This document shows positions 1 through 7,598 of a DNA stretch of 21,074 nt, piece by piece (the stretch's first letter is position 1; each line of letters starts with the position of its first letter). Origin of the DNA: Lentisphaeria bacterium (GTDB taxonomy: Bacteria > Verrucomicrobiota > Lentisphaeria > Oligosphaerales > Oligosphaeraceae). The translations under genes and the position numbers were made by a program. The notes under the pieces are model-generated. The model had not been told where the DNA came from and searched no databases. It saw only the letters and a list, made by a program, of their open reading frames with translations. The stretch spans positions 1 to 21,074 of the forward strand of contig JAEDMH010000026.1 in assembly GCA_016303095.1 (NCBI GenBank), written 5' to 3'.

Positions 1-25
1 CCTGGGGCTTTTCCCCCTCCGGGGG

Positions 26-61
26 TAGATTTCCAGATCCCTAGATTGCTAGATTTCCAGA
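26..61. repeat. 12-bp direct repeat, 24-bp spacing
   Basis: The sequence TAGATTTCCAGA occurs at 26-37 and again at 50-61, with a related TAGATTGC between them. It lies in an AT-richer stretch downstream of the phosphotransferase gene, which ends at 102. Next to it, at 16-25, CCCCC and GGGGG flank a short gap and could fold, but no T-run follows on the minus strand, so I do not call a terminator. The window edge cuts off the context. It may be the end of a longer tandem array or just intergenic decay. Confidence 0.5.
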
Positions 62-101
62 ATCATTTTCCTCCCAAGTGCAGGAATATCTTTTTTTGGG
101 G

Positions 102-1064
102 TTAGCCCAATGTCCACTTTTTGCGGAGGAGCTCTCGGTTATCCAGGACGAGCCAGAGGAAATCCAGTTCCTGGGTAATCATGGGGAGGTCTTTTCGGGC
201 GACCCATTCCCTCATCCAGGCGAATCGGAGAGCGGCGGTCAAATCTGGGAGGAAGTGGAGATCTTGTTTGCTGAGGAAATCATTTTCCTGGAGACATTTA
301 AGGAACTCCATGGCCATGGGTCCGGTAAGGAAGGCGGGTTCATCCATTCCCAGACATCCCAGGAGATTGGCCATATCATAGGCGGCGGGTTTTTGTCCGC
401 AGAACTCCCAGTCGATGACGGCCCGGATTTCCTGGTCTCCCCAAAGGATGTTGCCCGGGTGGAAATCTCCGTGGCCGAAGCGTCCCGGGGTATTTTCCTC
501 GTAGTGGAAATATTCCTTCAACTCTTGGAGCATAGGGGTCAAATCGGTCACCAGGGCGGGCATCATCCGCTGGAAATGCTCCATGAGATGTCCAATATAG
601 TGTCCCAGGGTGAAGTTCCGTCCCCCGTTTCCCGGGAGATCGGGGCGGCGTTGGGCGGCGTCCTTCATGGCCAGGAGGAATTGGGCGGCGGCGGCACCTC
701 TCCAAGCGTCCTGGGCATAGCTGTCTCTGGGGAGGGGGATTCCCGGTGCCCAGCGTCTCAGTTGCCAGAAATATCCCTCCTCCGCCACGCCGAAGGTTCC
801 TGGGGCGGGGGAGAGCCAGGGGAGGAGCTGGGGGAGTCCAGCGGCGGCCAGCCCCTGGAGATTCATGGCCTGCTTTTCCCGTTCTCCCCGGGCGGGGAGG
901 GGGAGTCGTTCCAGGACAAAGAGTTGGCCCTGAGTGTCCTCCAGGACCTCCCGTCCCAGGGCCCGTTCCGGGCTTCCCAGGATGCCCAGATCCATGCGCA
1001 CTCCCTTCCATTCCCGTCCCCAGCGGGCAAAGACTTTTTTCAGCAGATCCGTTGTTGTCTCCAT
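102..1064 (-). CDS. APH/choline-kinase family phosphotransferase
   Basis: A 320-residue protein of the aminoglycoside phosphotransferase / choline kinase fold (protein-kinase-like). The catalytic loop HGDFHPGN is at residues 198-205, with D200 as the catalytic base. The metal-binding IDWE, equivalent to the kinase DFG, is at 217-220 and is followed by the usual PAAYDMAN. The N-terminal lobe is poorly conserved. The family phosphorylates small alcohols (aminoglycosides, choline, homoserine, sugars, N-acetylhexosamine); the substrate cannot be told from sequence. It is the last gene of the minus-strand run, 30 bases after the MFS gene. The ATG at 1064 has GGAAG about five bases upstream. There is no reason to call it a resistance gene: its neighbours are housekeeping genes. 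The family is certain, the substrate unknown. Confidence 0.85.
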   Translation of the reverse strand: METTTDLLKKVFARWGREWKGVRMDLGILGSPERALGREVLEDTQGQLFVLERLPLPARGEREKQAMNLQGLAAAGLPQLLPWLSPAPGTFGVAEEGYFWQLRRWAPGIPLPRDSYAQDAWRGAAAAQFLLAMKDAAQRRPDLPGNGGRNFTLGHYIGHLMEHFQRMMPALVTDLTPMLQELKEYFHYEENTPGRFGHGDFHPGNILWGDQEIRAVIDWEFCGQKPAAYDMANLLGCLGMDEPAFLTGPMAMEFLKCLQENDFLSKQDLHFLPDLTAALRFAWMREWVARKDLPMITQELDFLWLVLDNRELLRKKWTLG

Positions 1065-1094
1065 GATGTCTTCCGAGCCTCCGTTACCGTATTT

Positions 1095-2405
1095 TCACCC
1101 CACAAATTCCGTCTTTCTTCCAGGGGTTTTGCGGAAGAGCACCCAGCAAAGCCAGGGGAGTGGCAGGAATGCCAGGCCTCCCATGAAGCGCAGGATTCCC
1201 AGGGGAGAGAAGCCCAGGCTTCCCAGGATGCCCAGGAAGAGGCTTCCCAGAATCATGCCCACGCAGTCGGAGGCGGAGGAGGCGGCCAGGAAGCGTCCCC
1301 GTTCTGCGGGGGGAGAGAGTCTTTGGATGGCGGTGGTGAGGGGGAGCATGTAGAATCCGCTGGAGAAACCGGCGAGAGTCACCATGACGAAGGCCAGAGG
1401 GAGTCGGTCTCCCAGAAGCCCCATGCCCAGGAGGGAAGCCACCAGCATTGCGCCTCCCAGGGGCACCAGCGCGAAGGGAGATTCCCGGCGGATCAAGAGG
1501 CCGGCCAGGACGCACCCTGCCCCGATGCCCACCCCCATGGCGGCCTGAAGGAGTCCCATCACCTGGTCGTCCACCTTCAAGGTGTGTTTTGCCAGGAGGA
1601 GGAGAACCAGTTGGGCCATGGTTCCCAGGAGCCAGAAGAGGGAATTTCCCAGGATGGAAGCCAAGAGGATGGGATTTTGACGGAGGGCGTCCCGGAAGAG
1701 GGTTTTGACATGGGGGGCAAGGGGGTCGAGAGAGGGGCGGGGGGCGTCCTTTCTTCCTTGGGGCGTAGGCGTAATGGCGAAACTGGTGATCGTTCCCAGG
1801 AGCGCCACGGCCACGCAGGCCAGCATTCCCAGGGGGAGTTTTTCGTGTCCCACGGCGTGGGAGAGGACACCGCCGCCCCATCCTCCCAGGATGATGGCCA
1901 GGAAGGTCCACATTTGGGTGGCGCCATTGGCCCGGGGGAGTTTTTCCGGGGGATGGGTTTCCGGCAGGAATCCGTACTTTGCCGGGGAGAAGAAGGCGCT
2001 TTGGGCTCCCATGCCGAAGAGGACCACCAGCATCAGATAGGCATTTCCCATGTAGGCGGCGAAAACCCCCAGGAACATCACCACCACCTCCCAGACCTTC
2101 GTCCAGACCATGACGGATTTCTTGGAGAAGCGGTCCGCCAGCGTGCCGGCCACAGAGGAGAAGAGGAGATAGGGGAGGATGAAGACCATGCCGCCCAGGG
2201 AGAGGAAGCGGGAGGCTTCGGGGGAATCCGGGGGCAGCGTGCTGGTGCCAAAGGCCATGATCACCAGCTTGGACACGTTGTCGTTGAAGGCTCCCAGGAA
2301 GAGCGTGACCAGGAAGGCCCAGAACCCCGGTCCGCCGCCCTTGAGGCTCCTCTCCGTGGCGGGAGACCCGTGGGGAGCGCTGTTCTGGGGATCGTCAGAA
2401 ATCAT
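1095..2405 (-). CDS. MFS transporter, LplT-like
   Basis: A major facilitator of about 436 residues with roughly 12 hydrophobic segments. The first membrane helix carries FLGAFNDN at about residues 36-43. That motif is typical of the LplT group (lysophospholipid flippase), also found fused to acyltransferases in Aas-like proteins. Known LplT moves lysophospholipids across the inner membrane for re-acylation, but no acyltransferase is encoded nearby, so the substrate is an inference. I chose the ATG at 2405, which overlaps the end of ispD by 11 bases. A reading frame 24 codons longer starts at 2477, but its extra residues are Pro/Ser-rich and lie wholly inside ispD. Neither start has a clear Shine-Dalgarno site, so translation probably depends on coupling to ispD. 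Confidence 0.85.
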   Translation of the reverse strand: MISDDPQNSAPHGSPATERSLKGGGPGFWAFLVTLFLGAFNDNVSKLVIMAFGTSTLPPDSPEASRFLSLGGMVFILPYLLFSSVAGTLADRFSKKSVMVWTKVWEVVVMFLGVFAAYMGNAYLMLVVLFGMGAQSAFFSPAKYGFLPETHPPEKLPRANGATQMWTFLAIILGGWGGGVLSHAVGHEKLPLGMLACVAVALLGTITSFAITPTPQGRKDAPRPSLDPLAPHVKTLFRDALRQNPILLASILGNSLFWLLGTMAQLVLLLLAKHTLKVDDQVMGLLQAAMGVGIGAGCVLAGLLIRRESPFALVPLGGAMLVASLLGMGLLGDRLPLAFVMVTLAGFSSGFYMLPLTTAIQRLSPPAERGRFLAASSASDCVGMILGSLFLGILGSLGFSPLGILRFMGGLAFLPLPWLCWVLFRKTPGRKTEFVG

Positions 2406-3081
2406 GGGGATAGGTGAGCTTGTGGTTGTCGGCGGGATTTTCCCAGAAAAGCACCCGGGAATGGGGGAAGATGGCATGGAGGAGGGAAGCGTCGTCCGTC
2501 ACCCTGGGGCGAGTCTGGGGGGGGCGTGCCTCCCACTGGCGATAGGCCTCCATGAGCAGGGGGCCTTGAAAGAGCTGGGGGGTTTCCGCGGCCAGGAGGA
2601 GATGGCGAGGCGGAGTGTTGAGGAGGGTCCCCTGTCCGTCGGTGAGATGGATGGTATCCCTCAGGGGATGGGCAGGCACCACCCCATCCGCCTCCTTTTC
2701 CTGCAGGAGGTTCCAGCATTTCCGGAGGAGGGCGCGGTCGGCCAGAGGGCGGGCGGCGTCATGGACGGCCACCCAGCGGGGATGTCGTCCCGCCTGTTGC
2801 AGCACCCGCAATGCGGAGGCGACGGATTGGGTGCGGGACTCTCCACCGGGGGCCCAGAGGATTTGGTTTTTGGCCTGGGGAGGGACTTCTTCTGCCAGCG
2901 CCTGGGAGTGGTCGGTGGCCACGACGAAATCCACGCCGGGGCCCAGGAGATTTTCCAGGCAAGTAGCGAAGACCGAGCGTCCTCTGAACTTTGCCAGGAG
3001 TTTATCGCCCTGTTGGAAGCGGGTGCTTTTTCCGGCGGCGGCCACCACCACGGTAATCGGGGGAAAGGCTTCTGTGGTCAT
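2395..3081 (-). CDS. ispD: 2-C-methyl-D-erythritol 4-phosphate cytidylyltransferase
   Basis: A 228-residue IspD, the usual length. It joins CTP and methylerythritol phosphate to give CDP-methylerythritol, the third step of the cytosolic MEP route to isoprenoids. Signature blocks are all present: the nucleotide loop AAAGKSTRF at 14-22 with a Lys at 27, GGESRTQSV at 79-87, VHDAARP at 106-112, RDTI at 141-144, AAETPQLF at 164-171, TDDASL at 195-200, and NHKLTYPHD at 219-227. The chain stops right after the last motif, so the final helix is short. Its ATG overlaps the stop of the cysteine-cluster gene in an ATGA junction, and its own end overlaps the MFS gene. Translational coupling across all three is likely. 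ispF is not in this window. Confidence 0.95.
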   Translation of the reverse strand: MTTEAFPPITVVVAAAGKSTRFQQGDKLLAKFRGRSVFATCLENLLGPGVDFVVATDHSQALAEEVPPQAKNQILWAPGGESRTQSVASALRVLQQAGRHPRWVAVHDAARPLADRALLRKCWNLLQEKEADGVVPAHPLRDTIHLTDGQGTLLNTPPRHLLLAAETPQLFQGPLLMEAYRQWEARPPQTRPRVTDDASLLHAIFPHSRVLFWENPADNHKLTYPHDF

Positions 3082-4238
3082 GGTTTTCCCCGGATGATTC
3101 TTCCGTGGAGGTGATCGATCAATCCCGTGGCGTAGGCCACATCCTCCTGCTGGAGGGTTCCCGGATGTTCGGCGGCGGCATGGAGGCGAGCCAGAATCAC
3201 GGCGGTTCCCCAGGTATCCAGGAGGGCATGCAAGCCCTCAAAGAATCCTTTTCCATAGAAGGCGGAGGCAAAGAACTGCCGGCTTTCCAAGCGTACGGCC
3301 AGACACTGGCGGTAGGGGCGCCAGACCTCCGGATCCCAATGCCAGGCCTCGTTTTGAAAGAGGCGGGCTTGATGGAGGGGGAGATCCGGCTGTTGGGGTC
3401 CGAAGGCCCGGGGATTCCCGAAGCCCCAGAGGATGGCGGCGTTGCGCGCCGTCTGGCGGAGGCGTGCCCCCAAGGAGAAATCCGGCAATTGCCGGTCGAA
3501 GCGGAGACACTCTAACATCCGTTGCCGGAGACGAACCCGCTCCGGCCACAAGATTCCCACCACAGGCTCCTCCGTGAGCGGGCGTTCCCGGCAGGCTTTC
3601 TCCTTCATGGAGGGAAGCACCTGGGGAAGAACCTCCTTGTCGTTGAGAAAGACGGCCCCCAGCTTCCCAAGGCGACGCACCAGCAGCTGGAGGGCCGGCA
3701 GAGAAGCCTGCCCCTCCCGCAAGGCCCTCATCAAAAAGTCCGCAATTCCCTCCAGGGCTTCCCGGGAAAGGCCGTCCATCTGGGAGGCGGCGACGGGAGG
3801 CGGCAGGGGAGGCATCAGGGGATCCCGGAACAGGCTCTCCCACTCCCCCCGGTAGTATCCCAGGGCTTCCCCATGGTTCTGCTGAACGGCGGGACAGTCG
3901 AAGCGGGCGGCCACGGAGATTTCCTCCCCGAAGGTGCGCATAAAGGCGAAGGGATAGGCCCGACAGGCCACGGGCTTGCCTCCGGCCCCGAAGGTGTGAT
4001 GCATCCGGCAGAGTTCCCCCTCCGCCAGATAGACGCACTCCGCCGTGCGTTCATCCGCCCGAAGGTAGGCCCTCCCCCCCAGCATTCGATAGCTTTGCAT
4101 CCGTTGCTCCGCCCGATGAGGCCAGGGAAGCCGGGCAATGGCCCGCACCTCTCCCGGCCCCAGGGGAATCAGGAAGCGACGACAGCATCTGCCGCAGCGT
4201 AGACAGGCATAGCGCTGGGTAGCCGGGCGGAATCCCAT
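3078..4238 (-). CDS. YkgJ/FliB-type CxxCxxCC metal-binding protein
   Basis: A 386-residue protein whose first 100 residues hold the cysteine cluster of the YkgJ / FliB family. CLRCGRCC at 12-19 gives four cysteines, followed by single cysteines at 68, 77 and 92, the last in a CRAYPF motif. This set is thought to bind Zn or an Fe-S cluster. The remaining 280 or so residues are rich in Arg and Leu and show no second domain that I recognise. Simple YkgJ proteins are much shorter; FliB lysine-N-methylases are nearer this length, but no flagellar genes are present here. It lies 38 bases after serS and is coupled to ispD by an ATGA overlap. The domain is sure; the activity is unknown. Confidence 0.8.
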   Translation of the reverse strand: MGFRPATQRYACLRCGRCCRRFLIPLGPGEVRAIARLPWPHRAEQRMQSYRMLGGRAYLRADERTAECVYLAEGELCRMHHTFGAGGKPVACRAYPFAFMRTFGEEISVAARFDCPAVQQNHGEALGYYRGEWESLFRDPLMPPLPPPVAASQMDGLSREALEGIADFLMRALREGQASLPALQLLVRRLGKLGAVFLNDKEVLPQVLPSMKEKACRERPLTEEPVVGILWPERVRLRQRMLECLRFDRQLPDFSLGARLRQTARNAAILWGFGNPRAFGPQQPDLPLHQARLFQNEAWHWDPEVWRPYRQCLAVRLESRQFFASAFYGKGFFEGLHALLDTWGTAVILARLHAAAEHPGTLQQEDVAYATGLIDHLHGRIIRGKP

Positions 4239-4276
4239 GGGGAGAGGAGGGAGGAGGAAGGCGGAGCGTCCGTCGG

Positions 4277-5533
4277 CTACTTCTGGGCCTTAGGCGCCTG
4301 AATGACGTCGAATCCCGTGAAGGGGCGGAGCACCTCCGGCACCACCACGGAGCCATCCTCCTGCTGGAAGTTCTCCAGGATGGCGCAGACCACCCGGTCG
4401 GTGAGGCCGGTGGCGCTGATGGTGTGTACAAATCCCCGGTTGCCTTCGCTGTCCTTGAAGCGGATGTTGAGACGTCGGCTCTGGAAATCCGTGAGATTGG
4501 AGTTGCTGGTGACTTCCCGGTAGCCGTTGTAGCCGGGGAACCAGGCTTCGCAGTCGTATTTCTTGTAGGCGGGGGCGCCCAGATCTCCGATGCACACGTT
4601 CACCACGTGATAGGGGATGCCCAGCTGCTGGAGGAGATACTCCTCGTTGGCCAGACACTCCTCATGGCATTGGGGAGAATCCTCGGGACGGCAGAAGATG
4701 ATCTGCTCCACCTTGTGGAACTGGTGGACCCGGAAGATGCCCCGGGCCTCCTTGCCATAGGAACCCGCCTCGGTGCGGAAGCAGGGGGTGTAGGCGGTGA
4801 GGCGTTCCGGCAGCTTGGCGGCGTCCATGACCTCGTCCGCATGGAAGCCCACCAGGGTCTGTTCGGCGGTGCCGATGAGGCAGAGATCTTCGCCGCCGAT
4901 GGGGTAGATCTGATCCTTGAAGAAGGGGAGATAGCCCGTGCCGAAGAGGGTGCGGGACTTGGCGGCGCAGGGGGACATCATCATGGTGAAGCCCCGCTTC
5001 ACCAGCTCCTTCTGGGCCCAGAAGTACATGGCCTGGGTGAGCATGGCGCCCTTCCCCACCCAGTAGTAGAATCCGCTCTGGGCCACTTTGGCGCCCCGCT
5101 GGGTGTCGATGATGCCCAGAATTTCGCCGATGGCCTGATGATCCCGGGGAGTGAAGGAGAAGGAGGGTTTGACGCCCACCACCTTCACCTCCACGTTGTC
5201 CGCATCGCTCTCGCCGTCGGGGGTGTCGGGAGCCTGGAAATTGGGCAGCCAGGTCAGCTTTTCCTCCACCTGGGCCTTCAGGGACTCCTGGAGCTTCTCC
5301 TTTTCCGCCAGCAGTCCCTTCATGGCCTTCACCTGCTCCCGGGCGGCGGGATTGGTCTGGCACTCCTTGGAAAGCCGGTTGCGCTCCGCCCGGAGATCCT
5401 CCGTCTCCCGGACCAGCTTCAGGTATTCCTGATCCAGGGCCCGGAGGGCGTCCACATCCACGTCATAGTTGCGCTTGGCGCAGTTGGTTTTAATGAGTTC
5501 GGGATTCTCCCGCAGAATTTTGACATCAATCAT
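4277..5533 (-). CDS. serS: Serine--tRNA ligase
   Basis: A 418-residue class II seryl-tRNA synthetase, normal for the bacterial type. It charges tRNA-Ser (and tRNA-Sec) with serine in the cytoplasm. Residues 1-110 form the tRNA-binding helical arm, a charged antiparallel coiled coil around 30-95. The catalytic domain follows, with GTAEQ at 221-225, motif 2 CFRTEAG at 251-257, and SNSNLTDFQSRR at 343-354. Motif 3 is read as TISATGLTDRVVCAILEN at 371-388, ending in the usual VPEVLRPF. It differs from the common bacterial NGSGLAVGR pattern (see findings). The start is set by the conserved MIDVKILRENPE opening. An AAGGAGG lies about 14 bases upstream, partly inside a small hairpin. Confidence 0.96.
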   Translation of the reverse strand: MIDVKILRENPELIKTNCAKRNYDVDVDALRALDQEYLKLVRETEDLRAERNRLSKECQTNPAAREQVKAMKGLLAEKEKLQESLKAQVEEKLTWLPNFQAPDTPDGESDADNVEVKVVGVKPSFSFTPRDHQAIGEILGIIDTQRGAKVAQSGFYYWVGKGAMLTQAMYFWAQKELVKRGFTMMMSPCAAKSRTLFGTGYLPFFKDQIYPIGGEDLCLIGTAEQTLVGFHADEVMDAAKLPERLTAYTPCFRTEAGSYGKEARGIFRVHQFHKVEQIIFCRPEDSPQCHEECLANEEYLLQQLGIPYHVVNVCIGDLGAPAYKKYDCEAWFPGYNGYREVTSNSNLTDFQSRRLNIRFKDSEGNRGFVHTISATGLTDRVVCAILENFQQEDGSVVVPEVLRPFTGFDVIQAPKAQK

Positions 5534-5544
5534 AGGTCAAGAAG

Positions 5545-5559
5545 CGCCCTCCTTGGGCG
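5545..5559 (-). promoter_or_regulatory. serS ribosome binding site in a small hairpin
   Basis: On the minus strand the serS leader reads CGCCC AAGGA GGGCG, a perfect 5-bp stem with a 5-base loop. The Shine-Dalgarno AAGGAGG covers the loop and the first two stem bases. Its spacing to the ATG is about 14 bases, longer than optimal. Folding could partly mask the site. Whether this is regulatory is inference. Confidence 0.45.
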
Positions 5560-5580
5560 GCGGAACGGTTTGCGGCCTGC

Positions 5581-5616
5581 CCCCCTCTCCCCGAGAAGCC
5601 GGAGAGAAAGGGGGAG
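5581..5616 (-). other. GC-rich hairpin in the malic enzyme-serS spacer
   Basis: CTCTCC at 5585-5590 pairs with GGAGAG at 5601-5606, extended by flanking C and G tracts with an AAA bulge. No T-run follows on the minus strand, so it is not a classical intrinsic terminator. It could stabilise a 3' end or attenuate transcription into serS. The spacer is about 146 bases, and I see no promoter in it. Confidence 0.35.
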
Positions 5617-5679
5617 CCTGTCGAGCAAAGGGAACCCGGAGCCAGGGCGGCCCCGGGAGCAAAAGGAGAAACAGGGGAA

Positions 5680-7005
5680 TTACCTTCCCTGGATGCGCCG
5701 GGCGACGGCGGCCTCGTAGGCGTCCAGATCCGGGATGGATTCGCCGGCCACCCCCTCCTCCATGGCGGCCTTGGCCACCATCCGGGCCACGTGGGGCACC
5801 ACCCGGGGATCGAAGGGCTTGGGAATCACATAGGACTCCTTCAGGGGGCAGGCGCCCTCGAAGATTCCCGCCGCCGCATCCTCGGGATAGGCGGCCTCCA
5901 GAATCCTCCGCACCTCCCCCTCCACGGGCATGGCGGCGATTTCCGCCAAGGCGTAGGAGGCGGCCAGCTGCATGCCGGGGGTGATGTCCCTGGCCCGCAC
6001 ATCCAAGGCGCCCCGGAAGATGCCGGGGAATCCCAGGACATTGTTGATCTGGTTGGGGAAGTCGGTGCGTCCGGTGCCCACCACGGCGGCCCCCGCCTCC
6101 TTGGCCAGCTGGGGCATGATTTCCGGCACGGGGTTGGCCATGGCGAAGACCACGGCTCCGGGGGCCATGGAGCGCACCATTTCCGGGGTCACGCAGTTGG
6201 CGACGGAGCATCCCAGGAAGACATCGGCGCCCTTCATGGCATCGGCCAGGCTATGGAGATCCTGGCGGCGGGTAGCCAGGGCCCGTTTGGCGGCATTGGA
6301 GGCATTCTCCTGGGTGACCACTCCTTTGGAGTCGCACACCACCACATTTTCCCGGAGGACGCCGGCCCGGATGTAGAATTCCAGGCAGGAGAGTCCGGCG
6401 GCGCCGGCCCCGTTTCCCACCACCTTCAGGGAAGCGAGGGGCTTTCCCGTGAGCTTCGCCGCATTCAGCAGGGCGGCCAGGGAGATGATGGCGGTGCCAT
6501 GCTGGTCGTCATGGAAGACGGGAATCCCCATGCGGCGTTTCAGTTCCGTCTCCACCTGGAAGCAGGCGGGAGCGGCGATGTCCTCCAAATTGATTCCCCC
6601 GAAGGAGGGTTCCAGAGTCTCCACGGCGGCAATGAGCTTCTCTGCGTCGGTGCGGCCATCCGCCCCGTGGACCTTTCCCAGACACAGGGGCATGGCGTCA
6701 ATGTCGGCGAAGCGCTTGAAGAGAACACACTTGCCTTCCATCACCGGCAGGCCGGCGGCGGGGCCGATGTTGCCCAGCCCCAGGACGGCCGTGCCGTCGG
6801 AGACCACGGCCACCGTGTTCCCCTTTCCCGTATAGCGGTAGACCTCCTGGGGGCGATCCCGGATTTCCAGACAGGGCTTGGCCACGCCAGGAGTGTAGGC
6901 CAGGGAGAGATCATGCTGGGTGAGGCAAGGTTTGGTCGACCTGACCTCCAGCTTTCCGGGAACCGGCGTGGCATGATAGGCAAGGGCCTCGGCATTCAAG
7001 TCCAT
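5680..7005 (-). CDS. Malic enzyme (short MaeB-like form)
   Basis: A decarboxylating malate dehydrogenase of 441 residues that converts malate to pyruvate and CO2 with NAD(P)+. The catalytic Tyr lies in LAYTPGVAKPCLEI (Y37). The catalytic Lys follows GLPVMEG (K92). Metal ligands are in NLEDI (E141, D142) and FHDDQHGTA (D166/D167). The Rossmann loop is GNGAGAAG at 197-204. E. coli MaeB is about 760 residues with a C-terminal phosphotransacetylase-like half; that half is absent here, so this is the short bacterial form. Cofactor preference cannot be set by eye. The ATG at 7005 gives the usual short N-terminus; a TTG at 7017 in the same frame is the alternative, and neither has a clear ribosome site. 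It is divergent from rpoZ and heads the minus-strand block. Confidence 0.93.
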   Translation of the reverse strand: MDLNAEALAYHATPVPGKLEVRSTKPCLTQHDLSLAYTPGVAKPCLEIRDRPQEVYRYTGKGNTVAVVSDGTAVLGLGNIGPAAGLPVMEGKCVLFKRFADIDAMPLCLGKVHGADGRTDAEKLIAAVETLEPSFGGINLEDIAAPACFQVETELKRRMGIPVFHDDQHGTAIISLAALLNAAKLTGKPLASLKVVGNGAGAAGLSCLEFYIRAGVLRENVVVCDSKGVVTQENASNAAKRALATRRQDLHSLADAMKGADVFLGCSVANCVTPEMVRSMAPGAVVFAMANPVPEIMPQLAKEAGAAVVGTGRTDFPNQINNVLGFPGIFRGALDVRARDITPGMQLAASYALAEIAAMPVEGEVRRILEAAYPEDAAAGIFEGACPLKESYVIPKPFDPRVVPHVARMVAKAAMEEGVAGESIPDLDAYEAAVARRIQGR

Positions 7006-7109
7006 AGGATGCAGCAATCGTTCAGAGGGTGGGGAGGGAAAGGTTCCGCCTCCGGATTTCCCATGCAGGGAAAAGGGGGGTTCCAGGGTGGGGAGACGTG
7101 AATCCGGTT

Positions 7110-7138
7110 ACTATAAATCCCGTTGCCAACATTGCTCA
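7110..7138 (-). promoter_or_regulatory. Weak candidate promoter for the malic enzyme gene
   Basis: On the minus strand TATAGT (plus positions 7110-7115) could be a -10, but the hexamer 17 bases upstream, TGAGCA, matches the -35 consensus at only three positions. It overlaps the much better rightward promoter. The leader to the ATG at 7005 would be about 100 bases. Confidence 0.3.
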
Positions 7139-7151
7139 TGGAGGGTATATT
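7123..7151 (+). promoter_or_regulatory. Sigma-70 promoter of rpoZ
   Basis: TTGCCA at 7123-7128 and TATATT at 7146-7151 are separated by exactly 17 bases, a close match to the sigma-70 consensus. Transcription would begin near 7158 and leave a leader of about 60 bases before rpoZ. A short CCCCG-AA-CGGGG palindrome lies in that leader, near 7172-7184. Confidence 0.7.
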
Positions 7152-7219
7152 AAGGGGATTCCGTCACGCCACCCCGAACGGGGGCATCCATTGATCCACT
7201 CCAGGAAGCTTCATCCAAC

Positions 7220-7510
7220 ATGAACGAGGAATATTTGCGTCAAGCCGTGGCCAAGGCCAAAGAGATGTGCGCCCAGCGGGGGGAGGCCTTCGATCTGCGG
7301 CTTTTTATCACCGGAGTCTCCAAGCGAGCCGTCCAGCTCAGCAAGGGCTATCGCCGTTTGATTTCCTTGGCCCCCAACGAGAATCCTCCCTACTTGGATT
7401 TGGCCCTGCGGGAGGTGGCCGCCGGCAAGATCATCATTGAGCGGGGCGACTACCGAGCCATAGAGCAGGCCGAGCGGGAGAATATGGAAATCAGCTCCGT
7501 CAACGACTAA
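7220..7510 (+). CDS. rpoZ: DNA-directed RNA polymerase subunit omega
   Basis: A 96-residue omega subunit, which helps fold and hold the beta-prime subunit in RNA polymerase. The family core is visible: LFITGVSKRAVQLSKGYRR at about 28-46 corresponds to the usual V-S-x-R-x-x-Q-L block, and LDLALREVAAGKI at about 59-71 to the usual D-I-A-L-x-E-I block. The tail is acidic. It stands alone between its own promoter and a strong terminator. The ATG at 7220 is preceded by CAGGAAG, 11 bases or so upstream. Similarity is moderate, as is common for omega in distant phyla, but length and both motifs agree. Confidence 0.85.
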   Translation: MNEEYLRQAVAKAKEMCAQRGEAFDLRLFITGVSKRAVQLSKGYRRLISLAPNENPPYLDLALREVAAGKIIIERGDYRAIEQAERENMEISSVND

Positions 7511-7528
7511 TCCTGAGAAACAGGAAAG

Positions 7529-7566
7529 ACGCCTCCCCGGCTCCCCGGCGGAGGCGTTCTTGTTTT
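7529..7566 (+). terminator. Intrinsic terminator of rpoZ
   Basis: ACGCCTCC at 7529-7536 pairs perfectly with GGAGGCGT at 7550-7557, and TTCTTGTTTT follows. It sits 18 bases after the rpoZ stop. Confidence 0.85.
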
Positions 7567-7598
7567 CCGGGAGGTCTTTTCCCCTCCTTCTGCGCGCC

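Noticed and set aside
102..1064. Aminoglycoside resistance gene
   Set aside because: The catalytic motifs are shared by choline, homoserine and sugar kinases. The gene sits at the end of a housekeeping run with no mobile element.
78..2417. 779-codon open frame on the plus strand
   Set aside because: It lies opposite the phosphotransferase and MFS genes, is a low-complexity Gly/Glu/His/Gln-rich translation without family motifs, and arises from high G+C codon use. The minus-strand frames have clear family motifs.
5534..5679. T-box riboswitch upstream of serS
   Set aside because: The spacer is too short, and I see neither the conserved T-box sequence nor a terminator/antiterminator pair with a T-run.
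4424..7101. Long plus-strand frames opposite serS and the malic enzyme gene
   Set aside because: Compositional shadows with no ribosome sites or family motifs.
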